From contig JAIRVC010000337.1 of assembly GCA_031254095.1 (NCBI GenBank), positions 1 through 7,773 on the forward strand: a stretch of DNA of 7,773 bases, read 5' to 3'. Numbering within the stretch: the first letter of the stretch is position 1; the number at the start of each line of letters is the position of its first letter. This DNA comes from Acidobacteriota bacterium. GTDB taxonomy: Bacteria; Acidobacteriota; UBA6911. Of the stretch, positions 1-5,616 are shown piece after piece. A program made the translations under genes and the position numbers. The notes under the pieces are model-generated. The model did no database searches and was not told the origin of the DNA. It was given only the letters and a program-made list of their open reading frames with translations.

Positions 1-291
1 AGAGCCCACATCTGCATCATTTGACACCTGTCGTCAATGAACTTTGTTCGTTTGTGCGGTAAGCGTCCCGGCTATAAAGACTTCGGAACTCGAATCGTCG
101 TTGCCGACCAATTGGGCAAAACCTCAGCACGCTGATAAGGCATAATCAATAAAACGCTATCAAAACATTGGCGCGAGTACGCTTGGCGTAAATGGCGCGA
201 GCGCGCCAACTCACGTAGTTCGCACGACGCTGACCGGTTCAATACGCAATGTTGGTCAGGATTGTTTTGTAATGGCCTGAGCAGTTTCGCT
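1..291. other. Left-edge region with no recognisable gene
   Basis: No convincing coding region is visible between the window edge and the stop codon of the minus-strand ATPase. A 32-codon plus-strand frame (37-135, beginning MNFVRLCGKRPGYKDFG) has protein-like composition but no clear Shine-Dalgarno sequence. Its reading is cut by stops on both sides, so it may be the decayed remnant of a gene that extended beyond the left edge. The stretch also has an 8-bp inverted repeat (TTGGCGCG at 168-175, CGCGCCAA at 202-209) and a direct repeat TGGCGCGAG at 169-177 and 193-201. I could not assign any of this to a family. Confidence 0.4.
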
Positions 292-1443
292 TTACACCGC
301 AATCCCGTCGCTCCATAATCGCTTCATAAATATTTGCCACGGCATACACCAGACAATGCCCTCCCGGCGTTCAACGGGATCGTGAGAGATGCAGATATAA
401 CTCGTGTGCGACTTTTCTTCGGCCAGAGCGTTCAGGCCGCGTAAATCTTTCGCGCCGATTTTCTTTGCGGATTTGACCTCAATGGCGCACTTATTTCCAA
501 TGACAAAATCCACTTCCTGCCCATTGACGGATCGCCAATAACAAAGAGGCGTTTGCGCTCGGCGATAACTTAAATACGCGCGAAGCTCCATGGCAATCCA
601 TTGTTCAAAGCTCTTGCCAAACAGGTTGGAATTCCTTTCCAGGTGTTCCGTGCCGGACAGGATATGAGCGACTCCGGTGTCAAACATGTAAAATTTTGCG
701 GTCGTTATGGCTTTTCGCTTTTTCGACTCCGTCCAAGGTTCGACGGTAAAACCAGTCAGCGTGTGCTCCAAAATAGAAAAATATTCGCGAACCGTCGAGG
801 CGGCAACGGCGCAATCGCTTGAGATTGCGCTGTAATTGATGATTTCACCCGAACACAACGCCGCGACTTTCAAAAATCTCGCAAACTGCGGCATTTTTCT
901 TATGACGCCTTCTTCCGCGATTTCTTCCTTTAAATATGTGTTGACGTATGCGGAAAGTTCTTCTTCGGGCGCCGGCGAAGAATACACCTGCGGCAGGCCG
1001 CCGTATCGCAAATATCGCTCCAAATCAAAATCCGGGATTTCAGGCCAGACAAGAGGAAACATTCTCGCCTCCCAGGCTCTGCCCGCAAGTAAATTAACGC
1101 CGCCTCTCTTGAGTTTTCTCGCGCTGCTGCCGGTCAGCAAAAACTTCGCCCGCATTTCCTCGATTGCCAAATGCGCCTGATCAAGCAGCATAGGGATTTT
1201 TTGTATCTCATCAATGACAACGATTTTGTTTTCTTTAACGGCCATTTCGGCGGTCTTATGAATGAGAGACGGCTCGGCTGAATACCTTAAATATGTCTCG
1301 CCGTCCAACAGATTTATAATGACGCTCTTGTCGGCAAGCTGTTTTCTGATCAAAAAAGATTTCCCGGTCGATCTGGGGCCGAACAGGAAAAACGATTTTT
1401 GTTTCAACAGGTTGTCTAAATCCAATATTCGCGCATATTCCAT
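292..1443 (-). CDS. AAA family ATPase with C-terminal DUF4143 domain
   Basis: This 383-residue protein is a P-loop ATPase of the AAA_14/DUF4143 type, a widespread accessory family of uncertain biological role. Numbering from the ATG at 1443, the Walker A motif GPRSTGKS is at residues 22-29, Walker B IVVIDEIQ at 74-81, and a sensor-like LLTGSSAR at 102-109. The C-terminal half is DUF4143: a winged-helix-like stretch around 210-230, then a restriction-endonuclease-like core with EVDFVI (310-315) and EVKSAKK (322-328). A TTG nine bases upstream (1452) could also start it. The ATG is preferred because AGGA lies nine bases before it, whereas the same AGGA abuts the TTG. Length is normal for the family and no disruption is seen. 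It has its own promoter (1483-1511), so it need not depend on the upstream zinc-ribbon gene. Family assignment is strong; cellular function is unknown. Confidence 0.93.
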   Translation of the reverse strand: MEYARILDLDNLLKQKSFFLFGPRSTGKSFLIRKQLADKSVIINLLDGETYLRYSAEPSLIHKTAEMAVKENKIVVIDEIQKIPMLLDQAHLAIEEMRAKFLLTGSSARKLKRGGVNLLAGRAWEARMFPLVWPEIPDFDLERYLRYGGLPQVYSSPAPEEELSAYVNTYLKEEIAEEGVIRKMPQFARFLKVAALCSGEIINYSAISSDCAVAASTVREYFSILEHTLTGFTVEPWTESKKRKAITTAKFYMFDTGVAHILSGTEHLERNSNLFGKSFEQWIAMELRAYLSYRRAQTPLCYWRSVNGQEVDFVIGNKCAIEVKSAKKIGAKDLRGLNALAEEKSHTSYICISHDPVERREGIVWCMPWQIFMKRLWSDGIAV

Positions 1444-1455
1444 AATCCGCAATCC

Positions 1456-1486
1456 TAATGCTGATAATAAGACATAGTCAGCATTA
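1456..1486. promoter_or_regulatory. Inverted repeat, probable operator at the ATPase promoter
   Basis: TAATGCTGA at 1456-1464 and its exact reverse complement TCAGCATTA at 1478-1486 are separated by 13 bases. The right arm overlaps the -10 box of the ATPase promoter, and the predicted transcription start falls between the arms. Only one arm would then be transcribed, which favours a DNA-binding operator over an RNA hairpin. The regulator is unknown. Confidence 0.5.
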
Positions 1487-1511
1487 TAACCGCTGATTAT
1501 TGAATCATCAA
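1483..1511 (-). promoter_or_regulatory. Sigma-70-type promoter for the ATPase gene
   Basis: Read on the minus strand, TTGATG (1511-1506) is followed after exactly 17 bases by a perfect TATAAT (1488-1483). Transcription would start near 1476, about 33 bases before the ATG at 1443. This is close to the vegetative-sigma consensus in both boxes and spacing. Confidence 0.65.
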
Positions 1512-1518
1512 CAGGCGT

Positions 1519-2223
1519 TTATTTCAGGTTATTGGAGCGGAAAGGATATCCCTTCATGACGGAGTCAAACTGCGCGCTGTTTCGCTCTTTTTTTGCGTCT
1601 TCCAATGCGCGGCTTAGTTCTAATCTGACCGATTTGCTCATTCCGCCCTTTTGAATAAACTCCACAATCTTATGCAATTCCTGCCAGTCAAACCAGTTGC
1701 CGTGCTTGCGGCAGCAATCAATAATGATTCCGGAACATCTCGCGAAATTTTTCGGAGTCATGATTACTCCGCATTCGGGACAGGGGATATATGCCCGCCG
1801 CGGTTTTTCCGTTTTTGAAACATTCGACTCCGGGAATTTGTAACCCACTGCAAGAGCCTGTTTTTCCACACGATCGCAGATAAGCTGAAAACTGTCATGA
1901 TCCAGCCATAGTCCGCCGCATTGCGGACAGGCATAAATCGGATGATTGTCGTCATCGCGATTTTCGAGCGCGCTTTCGCATATCGGACATTTTAAATCCT
2001 TTTTGGGAGCGCGGCGCGCTTCCATCACCGGCGCGCCGCATTGCGGGCAATGCTTCATGCTTATGCCGACCGGGCTGAAACAGGCATTGCAGGCGCGCGA
2101 ATACAACGGGGAATCGCAATAGGCGCAGGCGGGAGTGTTTGCCGTAGCCGCCGCTCCGCAATTTGGACAGTTAATCAGCGTTTCCTTAAGAGCTGTAATT
2201 TTCGGTTTTTCCGGACTTTCCAT
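1519..2223 (-). CDS. Multi-zinc-ribbon protein with two zf-TFIIB-type modules
   Basis: A 234-residue soluble protein made of successive zinc-binding ribbons. From the ATG at 2223, CxxC pairs lie at Cys19/22, 33/36, 45/48 and 59/62, a double zinc ribbon. A zf-TFIIB-type module follows, with CPIC at 79-82 and CPQCGGLWLD at 99-108. A second TFIIB-like module has CPECG at 148-152, a Cys pair at 170-171, and HGNWFDWQEL at 174-183. The C-terminus is charged and helical (about 195-220). The frame stays open upstream to 2322, but 2223 is preferred: AAAAAGG lies just before it and the domain begins soon after. No signal peptide or membrane span is seen. Such proteins are usually annotated only as zinc-ribbon proteins; a role in nucleic-acid or protein binding is inference. 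Codons for residues 12-17 match a dispersed repeat end (see 2174-2189). Confidence 0.88.
   Translation of the reverse strand: MESPEKPKITALKETLINCPNCGAAATANTPACAYCDSPLYSRACNACFSPVGISMKHCPQCGAPVMEARRAPKKDLKCPICESALENRDDDNHPIYACPQCGGLWLDHDSFQLICDRVEKQALAVGYKFPESNVSKTEKPRRAYIPCPECGVIMTPKNFARCSGIIIDCCRKHGNWFDWQELHKIVEFIQKGGMSKSVRLELSRALEDAKKERNSAQFDSVMKGYPFRSNNLK
2174..2189 (-). repeat. Solo repeat end inside the zinc-ribbon gene
   Basis: The 16 bases TTAAGGAAACGCTGAT, read on the minus strand, are identical to the right terminus (read inward) of the MITE-like element at 2452-2598. They encode part of the N-terminal tail of the zinc-ribbon protein (LKETLI). No matching second arm is seen nearby, so this is a solo end, either a decayed insertion or a chance match. 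Confidence 0.5.
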
Positions 2224-2324
2224 GTTTACCTTTTTATTTTCTGTGTGTTTAACCAGTAACATATTGAAAACATTGATGCAAATGTTTATTATGATTCGTC
2301 GCGGCCAATCAGGCCGCATCACGG

Positions 2325-2386
2325 TTATCGGTGGTCAGTTATCAGTGGTCGGTGATTAGCAGGGGCGGCCGCCCACGGTCACCCGC
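2325..2386 (+). repeat. Dispersed GC-rich repeat, copy A, with tandem 14-mer
   Basis: Two 14-bp units, TTATCGGTGGTCAG (2325-2338) and TTATCAGTGGTCGG (2339-2352), match at 12 of 14 positions. They precede a GC-rich core at 2358-2386. That core matches 7377-7405 in inverted orientation at 26 of 29 positions, including a perfect 15-mer AGCAGGGGCGGCCGC. A second block, GTCAGTTATCAGTGGTC (2334-2350), matches the reverse complement of 7356-7372 at 15 of 17 positions, but on the opposite side of the core. Confidence 0.75.
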
Positions 2387-2451
2387 TAGTGGTTGGCGGT
2401 CGGAAAATACGCCGCGAACCATCTTTCAGGCAGGGAAACCGGGACAACTTA

Positions 2452-2598
2452 AAGGAAACGCTGATAAATTGTCTGCGCGGGATGAAGTGCGAGGCGCACG
2501 GAGCGCAGGAACCGAGGCATATATGGGAATATGTTGAGGTTACGAGCACCGCGCAACGAAGCAATTCGCCCGCTCAGGCAATTTATCAGCGTTTCCTT
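2452..2598. mobile_element. 147-bp MITE-like palindromic element
   Basis: The ends are perfect 20-bp terminal inverted repeats: AAGGAAACGCTGATAAATTG at 2452-2471 and its complement at 2579-2598. Complementarity continues inward (TCTGCGCGGG against CCTGAGCGGG, 8 of 10). The centre has further weak symmetry (AACC...CATAT / ATATG...GGTT, about 2509-2539), so the whole element could fold into one long imperfect hairpin. If the inverted repeat is taken from AGGAAACG, both flanks carry TAA (2450-2452 and 2598-2600), a possible short target duplication. There is no transposase, so it would be non-autonomous. It ends eight bases before the symporter's AGGAG. It could alternatively be a structured intergenic repeat of another class. 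Confidence 0.7.
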
Positions 2599-2618
2599 AA
2601 ACGGCAGGAGAATATTTC

Positions 2619-4109
2619 ATGTCAACAGCGTTAATAATGGCCAGCGCTTATTTTATCTTATTGAGCGCGGGCGTAAGTCTATGGGCGCGCAAGCGGGTCA
2701 AGTCCGGAGTGGATTTCGTAACCGGTGGAGGTTCGCTGGCATGGCCTTTGGTCATGGCGGGATTCGTACTCGCGCCGCTGGGCGCCGGCCACACGCTTTC
2801 TCTCTGGGAAAGCTCGAACAACATGGGCGCGGCTGTTCTGTGGTGGGGCATTATGTCAGGCGGCATAATGGTGCCGCTGTTCCTTCTCTGGTTCGGCCCC
2901 TGGTTCCGCCGCCTCAACGTCCAGACCTTTCCCGAAGGTATGGGAAAAATGTTCGGCGAGAAAATCGGCTGGGTTATTTCCGCGATTTTCCCCGCGCAGC
3001 TTCTGGGAATTTGCATAGCGGAGATACTGGCGACCGCGACGGCCTTTTACGCGCTCAGCGGCGGCGCAATAAGCTTCAACCCGCACTGCATCATTCTCGC
3101 CGTATTTTTTACCATTATATACATTTTCGTCGGCGGACTGATGCAGGCCGCCTGGATGAATCTCATAAACGCCTTCGTTCTGATTGTCGGGTCGTTTATC
3201 GCGGTATTTTACACCGGCGGATGGCTTTCCAACGGACGCGGCGGGTGGGACGGCATCGCCGAACACTACACGCAGGAGGGCGCCGCCTGGAAAACAAGCC
3301 TGATGAACTTCTCGCCGGAAGTCATTTTTGCCCTGATTCTACCCTGCCTGATACTTACCGTGTTTATGCAGAGCGCGTCGCAGGTGCAGAATCAGCCCAT
3401 GCTCATGGCGCGGTCCGAATCCGACATACGCCGCGGCGTTTTCTGGGCTTCATTTATCAACAGCCTTGCGGCCTTTCCCTGGGTCATTCTCGGACTGGTC
3501 GGAATGGCGATGCCTGTGATTGCCGCCAAAGCCGATGCCGCGAAACTTTCCGTGCCGGAATTCGCGTTGATGGCATTTCCGCCATGGCTGATAGCCATCC
3601 TTATGACTGCGCTTTTAGCGGCGACTCTTTCGACTACCGGCGGATTGATTCTCGGAGCGTCGCATATTATTGTTCACGACATTTTCAAGCGCGCCGTTAA
3701 TCCCGGCATGAGCGACCGGACGTTCCTTATTCTGACGCGTTCCATGATCATTGTCTGCGCTTTGCTTGTCATCGTCCCGGCTCTGCGTAATCCCGGCATA
3801 ATGCCGCTTCTTTACTGGGTTTTCTCGTTCGCGGTTCCCGTTTTCGGAATCTACCTCATAGGAATGTTGTGGAAGGTGAACAAGGTCGCGGCCTGGACGA
3901 CGCTTCTCGCGGGTTATCTCGCCAACTTCTTTTGGACATTCGCGGAACCGACATGGCTGCCGCCATATTTAAGCCTGAACGTATATCCGACGATTTTCGC
4001 CACCCTGTTCTTCGGCATCGTCCTTAACCTTATACTTCCCGGTAAACCCGGCTATCTGAGGCAGTTGAAAGCTAAAAAGAACGAAAAATTACACGGAAAC
4101 GCTGAATAA
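2619..4109 (+). CDS. Sodium:solute symporter (SSS family)
   Basis: A 496-residue inner-membrane transporter of the SSS (SSF) family, which uses the sodium gradient to import small organic solutes. About 12-13 hydrophobic segments run from residue 3 to about 473. Family landmarks are the first core helix (GGGSLAWPLVMAGFVLAPLG, 36-55) and the stretch near 331-358 with LLAATLSTTGGLILGA followed by HDIF. That stretch corresponds to the conserved Ser/Thr region lining the second sodium site. The tail is short and basic, with no fused kinase or regulatory domain. AGGAG at 2606-2610 sits eight bases before the ATG. Substrate cannot be read from the sequence. Two mini-membrane proteins follow, suggesting a multi-subunit carrier. 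The last codons and stop overlap a sequence resembling the nearby MITE terminus (GGAAACGCTGA, 4095-4105). An alternative long plus-strand frame over the same region is a shadow. Confidence 0.93.
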   Translation: MSTALIMASAYFILLSAGVSLWARKRVKSGVDFVTGGGSLAWPLVMAGFVLAPLGAGHTLSLWESSNNMGAAVLWWGIMSGGIMVPLFLLWFGPWFRRLNVQTFPEGMGKMFGEKIGWVISAIFPAQLLGICIAEILATATAFYALSGGAISFNPHCIILAVFFTIIYIFVGGLMQAAWMNLINAFVLIVGSFIAVFYTGGWLSNGRGGWDGIAEHYTQEGAAWKTSLMNFSPEVIFALILPCLILTVFMQSASQVQNQPMLMARSESDIRRGVFWASFINSLAAFPWVILGLVGMAMPVIAAKADAAKLSVPEFALMAFPPWLIAILMTALLAATLSTTGGLILGASHIIVHDIFKRAVNPGMSDRTFLILTRSMIIVCALLVIVPALRNPGIMPLLYWVFSFAVPVFGIYLIGMLWKVNKVAAWTTLLAGYLANFFWTFAEPTWLPPYLSLNVYPTIFATLFFGIVLNLILPGKPGYLRQLKAKKNEKLHGNAE

Positions 4110-4126
4110 AAAAGGGGGACAACAAA

Positions 4127-4234
4127 ATGCCATGGGTATATAAAATTTTGTTAATGCAGTTCGGAATCACGATGGGCCTGGCGCTTGTATTTTACATTAT
4201 CTGGCGAATCGCTCACCGCGGGCAAAAATGGTGA
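4127..4234 (+). CDS. 35-residue single-span membrane mini-protein, likely symporter partner
   Basis: A short gene starting 17 bases after the symporter stop, preceded by AAGGGGGA (4112-4119), a good Shine-Dalgarno sequence. The product begins MPWVYKILLMQFGITMGL, has one predicted span (about residues 7-27, ending FYIIWRI), and finishes in a basic tail (RGQKW). It looks like a small subunit co-translated with the transporter: position, spacing and composition support this, but no homologue was searched. It could modulate or stabilise the symporter. Confidence 0.65.
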   Translation: MPWVYKILLMQFGITMGLALVFYIIWRIAHRGQKW

Positions 4235-4236
4235 AC

Positions 4237-4281
4237 CGCCTCACAGCGGCCGGTTTGCCGGCGTGCGGTGATCAATTTTTT
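4237..4281 (+). terminator. Weak hairpin with trailing T run, possible attenuator
   Basis: GCCGG-TTTG-CCGGC (4249-4262) forms an inner stem. A bulge and an imperfect outer stem (4237-4244 with 4263-4270, one mismatch and one G-T pair) extend it. Six Ts at 4276-4281 follow after five bases, further from the stem than is usual. It could lower transcription between the two mini-genes or protect the symporter mRNA end. Confidence 0.3.
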
Positions 4282-4303
4282 GATTGCCGGTTTTTGATTG
4301 CCG
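4277..4303. repeat. Tandem TTTTTGATTGCCG duplication
   Basis: TTTTTGATTGCCG occurs at 4277-4289 and again, identically, at 4291-4303, a period of 14 bases. It lies between the two mini-genes. It is probably a replication-slippage duplication; no function is evident. Confidence 0.7.
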
Positions 4304-4328
4304 AATCCAAATTTGTGGAGAATTCTTT

Positions 4329-4430
4329 ATGCTGACGCTTGATGCCGGGATTGCTTATTACCTCTGCGGAATCATGGTGGTTTTAGGCCTGATTACTATC
4401 GCCGGGGCTTTTCTGCGCCGCGAAAAATAA
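4329..4430 (+). CDS. 33-residue symporter small accessory protein-like
   Basis: A short gene with GGAG (4317-4320) eight bases before its ATG. The product begins MLTLDAGIAYYLCGIM, has a single span (about residues 8-28), and ends with a basic RREK. The pattern of a short start, an Asp near residue 5, an aromatic-rich YYLC at the head of the span and a charged tail resembles the short proteins annotated elsewhere as symporter small accessory proteins, found beside SSS transporters. That resemblance is from memory and was not searched. It is the last plausible gene before the terminator at 4563-4608, so it probably shares the symporter transcript. Confidence 0.65.
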   Translation: MLTLDAGIAYYLCGIMVVLGLITIAGAFLRREK

Positions 4431-4562
4431 TGGCGCCCCTCGCGACGGTTCAGGAACCAGGAGACGAAATGGTGTCAATCTATCGCCATGAATGTCAATT
4501 TCACGGCTGATATGCCGTCCGGTTTCTGAAAAACGGCCATTAAAATTTTACCCCCTCATCTT

Positions 4563-4608
4563 AAACGGCGGCGGCGGCCGCAATTTTCAGCCGCCGCCGC
4601 CGTTTTTT
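4563..4608 (+). terminator. Strong intrinsic terminator after the symporter unit
   Basis: A perfect 16-bp stem pairs 4563-4578 (AAACGGCGGCGGCGGC) with 4590-4605 around an 11-base loop. The run of Ts at 4603-4608 follows immediately. It should end transcription from the symporter unit and insulate the flagellar operon. The symmetry lets it work in part on the other strand too, where no gene needs it. Confidence 0.92.
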
Positions 4609-4718
4609 ATTAAAGCATGTATCTATCTGTATTTACGTGCCTTTTTTCTCCCGAATATATACGCTTTCAGCCCCGCCGGTCTCAGAAAAATGCCGTTTTC
4701 TTGCGCTAAATTCATATC

Positions 4719-4735
4719 TGGCATATGAGTTGCTT
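4719..4735 (+). promoter_or_regulatory. Sigma-54 (RpoN) -24/-12 promoter for the flagellar operon
   Basis: TGGCATATGAGTTGCTT matches the RpoN consensus TGGCAC-N5-TTGCW with a single T-for-C difference in the -24 box. The invariant GG (4720-4721) and GC (4732-4733) are exactly ten bases apart. Initiation about 12 bases past the GC gives a leader of about 35 bases to the fliL start. RpoN promoters need an enhancer-binding activator; in many polar flagellates this is FleQ/FlrC/FlbD-like. No such gene or clear enhancer site is in the window. Confidence 0.75.
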
Positions 4736-4779
4736 GAGTTCTTTGCGGAAATAAAACATATTGAAGGAGAATTTTCCAT

Positions 4780-5289
4780 ATGGCTGCAACTGACAATCCA
4801 GGTACGGAAATAGGTCTGACGGATATACAAAAGAAAAAACCGAACATTTTGCTGATCGCGGTAGGAATTCTGATTTTCCTGCTGGTGGTCGCCGTTGGAG
4901 GCTTTGTAGGCTACACGCAGCTTCCGAAGGCCGTCGGCGAACCGGCGGTGGTGGAACAGAAGGTTGTGCGTCTGGAGGTAAACGACGTCATAACCCTGGC
5001 CCCTTTTCTGGTCAATCTGGCTGATGCTGACGATATCCGTTTCCTTAAAGCCGAATTCAGACTTGGTATGCTTGAGAAACCGAAAGTTCCGCTGGAAGCG
5101 GATTCCAAGGAGATAGCCGCCGTCCGCGATGCCATTATTTCGCTGCTCAGCTCGAAAACAGCGGAACAGGTTATTACAGCGGAAGGAAAAGAAGCCCTGC
5201 GTGAGGAGATAAGGGTGCTCGTCAACGAACGCTTGCCAAAAAACAGGGTCTCTGAAGTTTACATCGTTGATTTTGTGGTACAGCTTTAA
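4780..5289 (+). CDS. fliL: Flagellar basal body-associated protein FliL
   Basis: FliL (169 residues) is a single-span inner-membrane protein that surrounds the stator units and supports motor torque. A short cytoplasmic tail ending in basic KKKP precedes the membrane span (about 23-45). The periplasmic domain follows with family hallmarks: LAPFLVNLAD (73-82), RFLKAEFRLG (87-96), LLSSKTAEQV (122-131) and a closing YIVDFVVQL. Length is typical. GAAGGAG (4763-4769) lies ten bases before the ATG. It is first in the operon, behind the sigma-54 promoter. The gap to fliN is 34 bases, with no fliM between. Confidence 0.94.
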   Translation: MAATDNPGTEIGLTDIQKKKPNILLIAVGILIFLLVVAVGGFVGYTQLPKAVGEPAVVEQKVVRLEVNDVITLAPFLVNLADADDIRFLKAEFRLGMLEKPKVPLEADSKEIAAVRDAIISLLSSKTAEQVITAEGKEALREEIRVLVNERLPKNRVSEVYIVDFVVQL

Positions 5290-5323
5290 TTGCGAACGCT
5301 AACTTGTTTTCAGGGGATGATAA

Positions 5324-5608
5324 ATGCCGGAATCCATGGAAAACGAGCCTGTTTCCTATGAAAAGGCTAGTGAAGAATTACAGTTTTTTGGGGATGTTCC
5401 CTTCGGGATTACCGTGCAGCTTGGCGAACGCCGCATGAATATAGGCGACATTCTACAACTGCAGATCGGCTCAGTAATAAGCCTGTCAAAATCCGCGGGG
5501 GAAAACGTCGATGTTTTAATTAATGGCCGGCTGGTGGCTTTCGGGGAAGTGATGGAACTGGAAGGATCCACCGGTATCAGGATTACGGAACTAAATTTTT
5601 CTGAATAG
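5324..5608 (+). CDS. fliN: Flagellar motor switch protein FliN
   Basis: FliN (94 residues) forms the lower part of the cytoplasmic C-ring with FliM and FliG and takes part in switching and in docking the export apparatus. Nearly the whole protein from residue 22 is one SpoA (surface presentation of antigens) domain: DVPFGITVQLGERRMNIGDI (24-43), LQIGSVISLSK (46-56), VDVLINGRLVAFGEV (62-76) and RITEL near the end. The leading 20 residues are acidic and short, as in stand-alone FliN proteins. AGGGGA (5312-5317) precedes the ATG by six bases; a second ATG at 5336 is less well placed. FliM has an extra CheC-like domain that is absent here, so this is not a truncated FliM. Confidence 0.93.
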   Translation: MPESMENEPVSYEKASEELQFFGDVPFGITVQLGERRMNIGDILQLQIGSVISLSKSAGENVDVLINGRLVAFGEVMELEGSTGIRITELNFSE

Positions 5609-5616
5609 GAGGCGTA

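Larger units (their letters stand above)
2224..2618. other. 395-bp repeat-rich intergenic region
   Basis: This gap separates the divergent zinc-ribbon and symporter genes. From left to right it holds an AT-rich leader for the zinc-ribbon gene, a small hairpin (GCGGCC at 2301-2306, GGCCGC at 2312-2317), a 14-bp tandem unit and GC-rich repeat (2325-2386), an unassigned spacer, the MITE-like palindrome (2452-2598), and the symporter ribosome-binding site (AGGAG, 2606-2610). Open frames crossing it are repeat-derived and do not look like protein. I found no convincing -35/-10 pair for either flanking gene. Confidence 0.6.
4431..4779. other. Intergenic region between symporter unit and fliL
   Basis: This 349-bp gap contains the strong terminator (4563-4608) and the sigma-54 promoter (4719-4735). 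Upstream of the terminator is a 13-codon frame (4469-4510, MVSIYRHECQFHG) behind a good Shine-Dalgarno sequence (AGGAGA, 4459-4464). It may be a tiny peptide or a decayed gene start. No other coding signal is seen. Confidence 0.6.

Noticed and set aside
2224..2322. Upstream extension of the zinc-ribbon gene to ATGs at 2319-2322
   Set aside because: The added residues resemble translated leader (MMRPDWPRRIIINIC). The ATG at 2223 has a better ribosome-binding site and lies nearer the first ribbon.
2325..2400. CRISPR-like array from the 14-bp tandem units
   Set aside because: There are only two adjacent imperfect units with no spacers and no cas genes nearby.
2389..2634. 81-codon frame crossing the MITE-like element
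   Set aside because: It encodes only the repeat and has no ribosome-binding site or protein-like features.
2531..3700. Long 389-codon plus-strand open frame overlapping the symporter
   Set aside because: The product is Arg/His/Gly-rich without membrane segments or motifs. The overlapping frame is a clear SSS transporter with a good ribosome-binding site.
4492..4728. 78-codon plus-strand frame between symporter unit and fliL
   Set aside because: It reads straight through the strong terminator hairpin and into the region just before fliL, with no family features.
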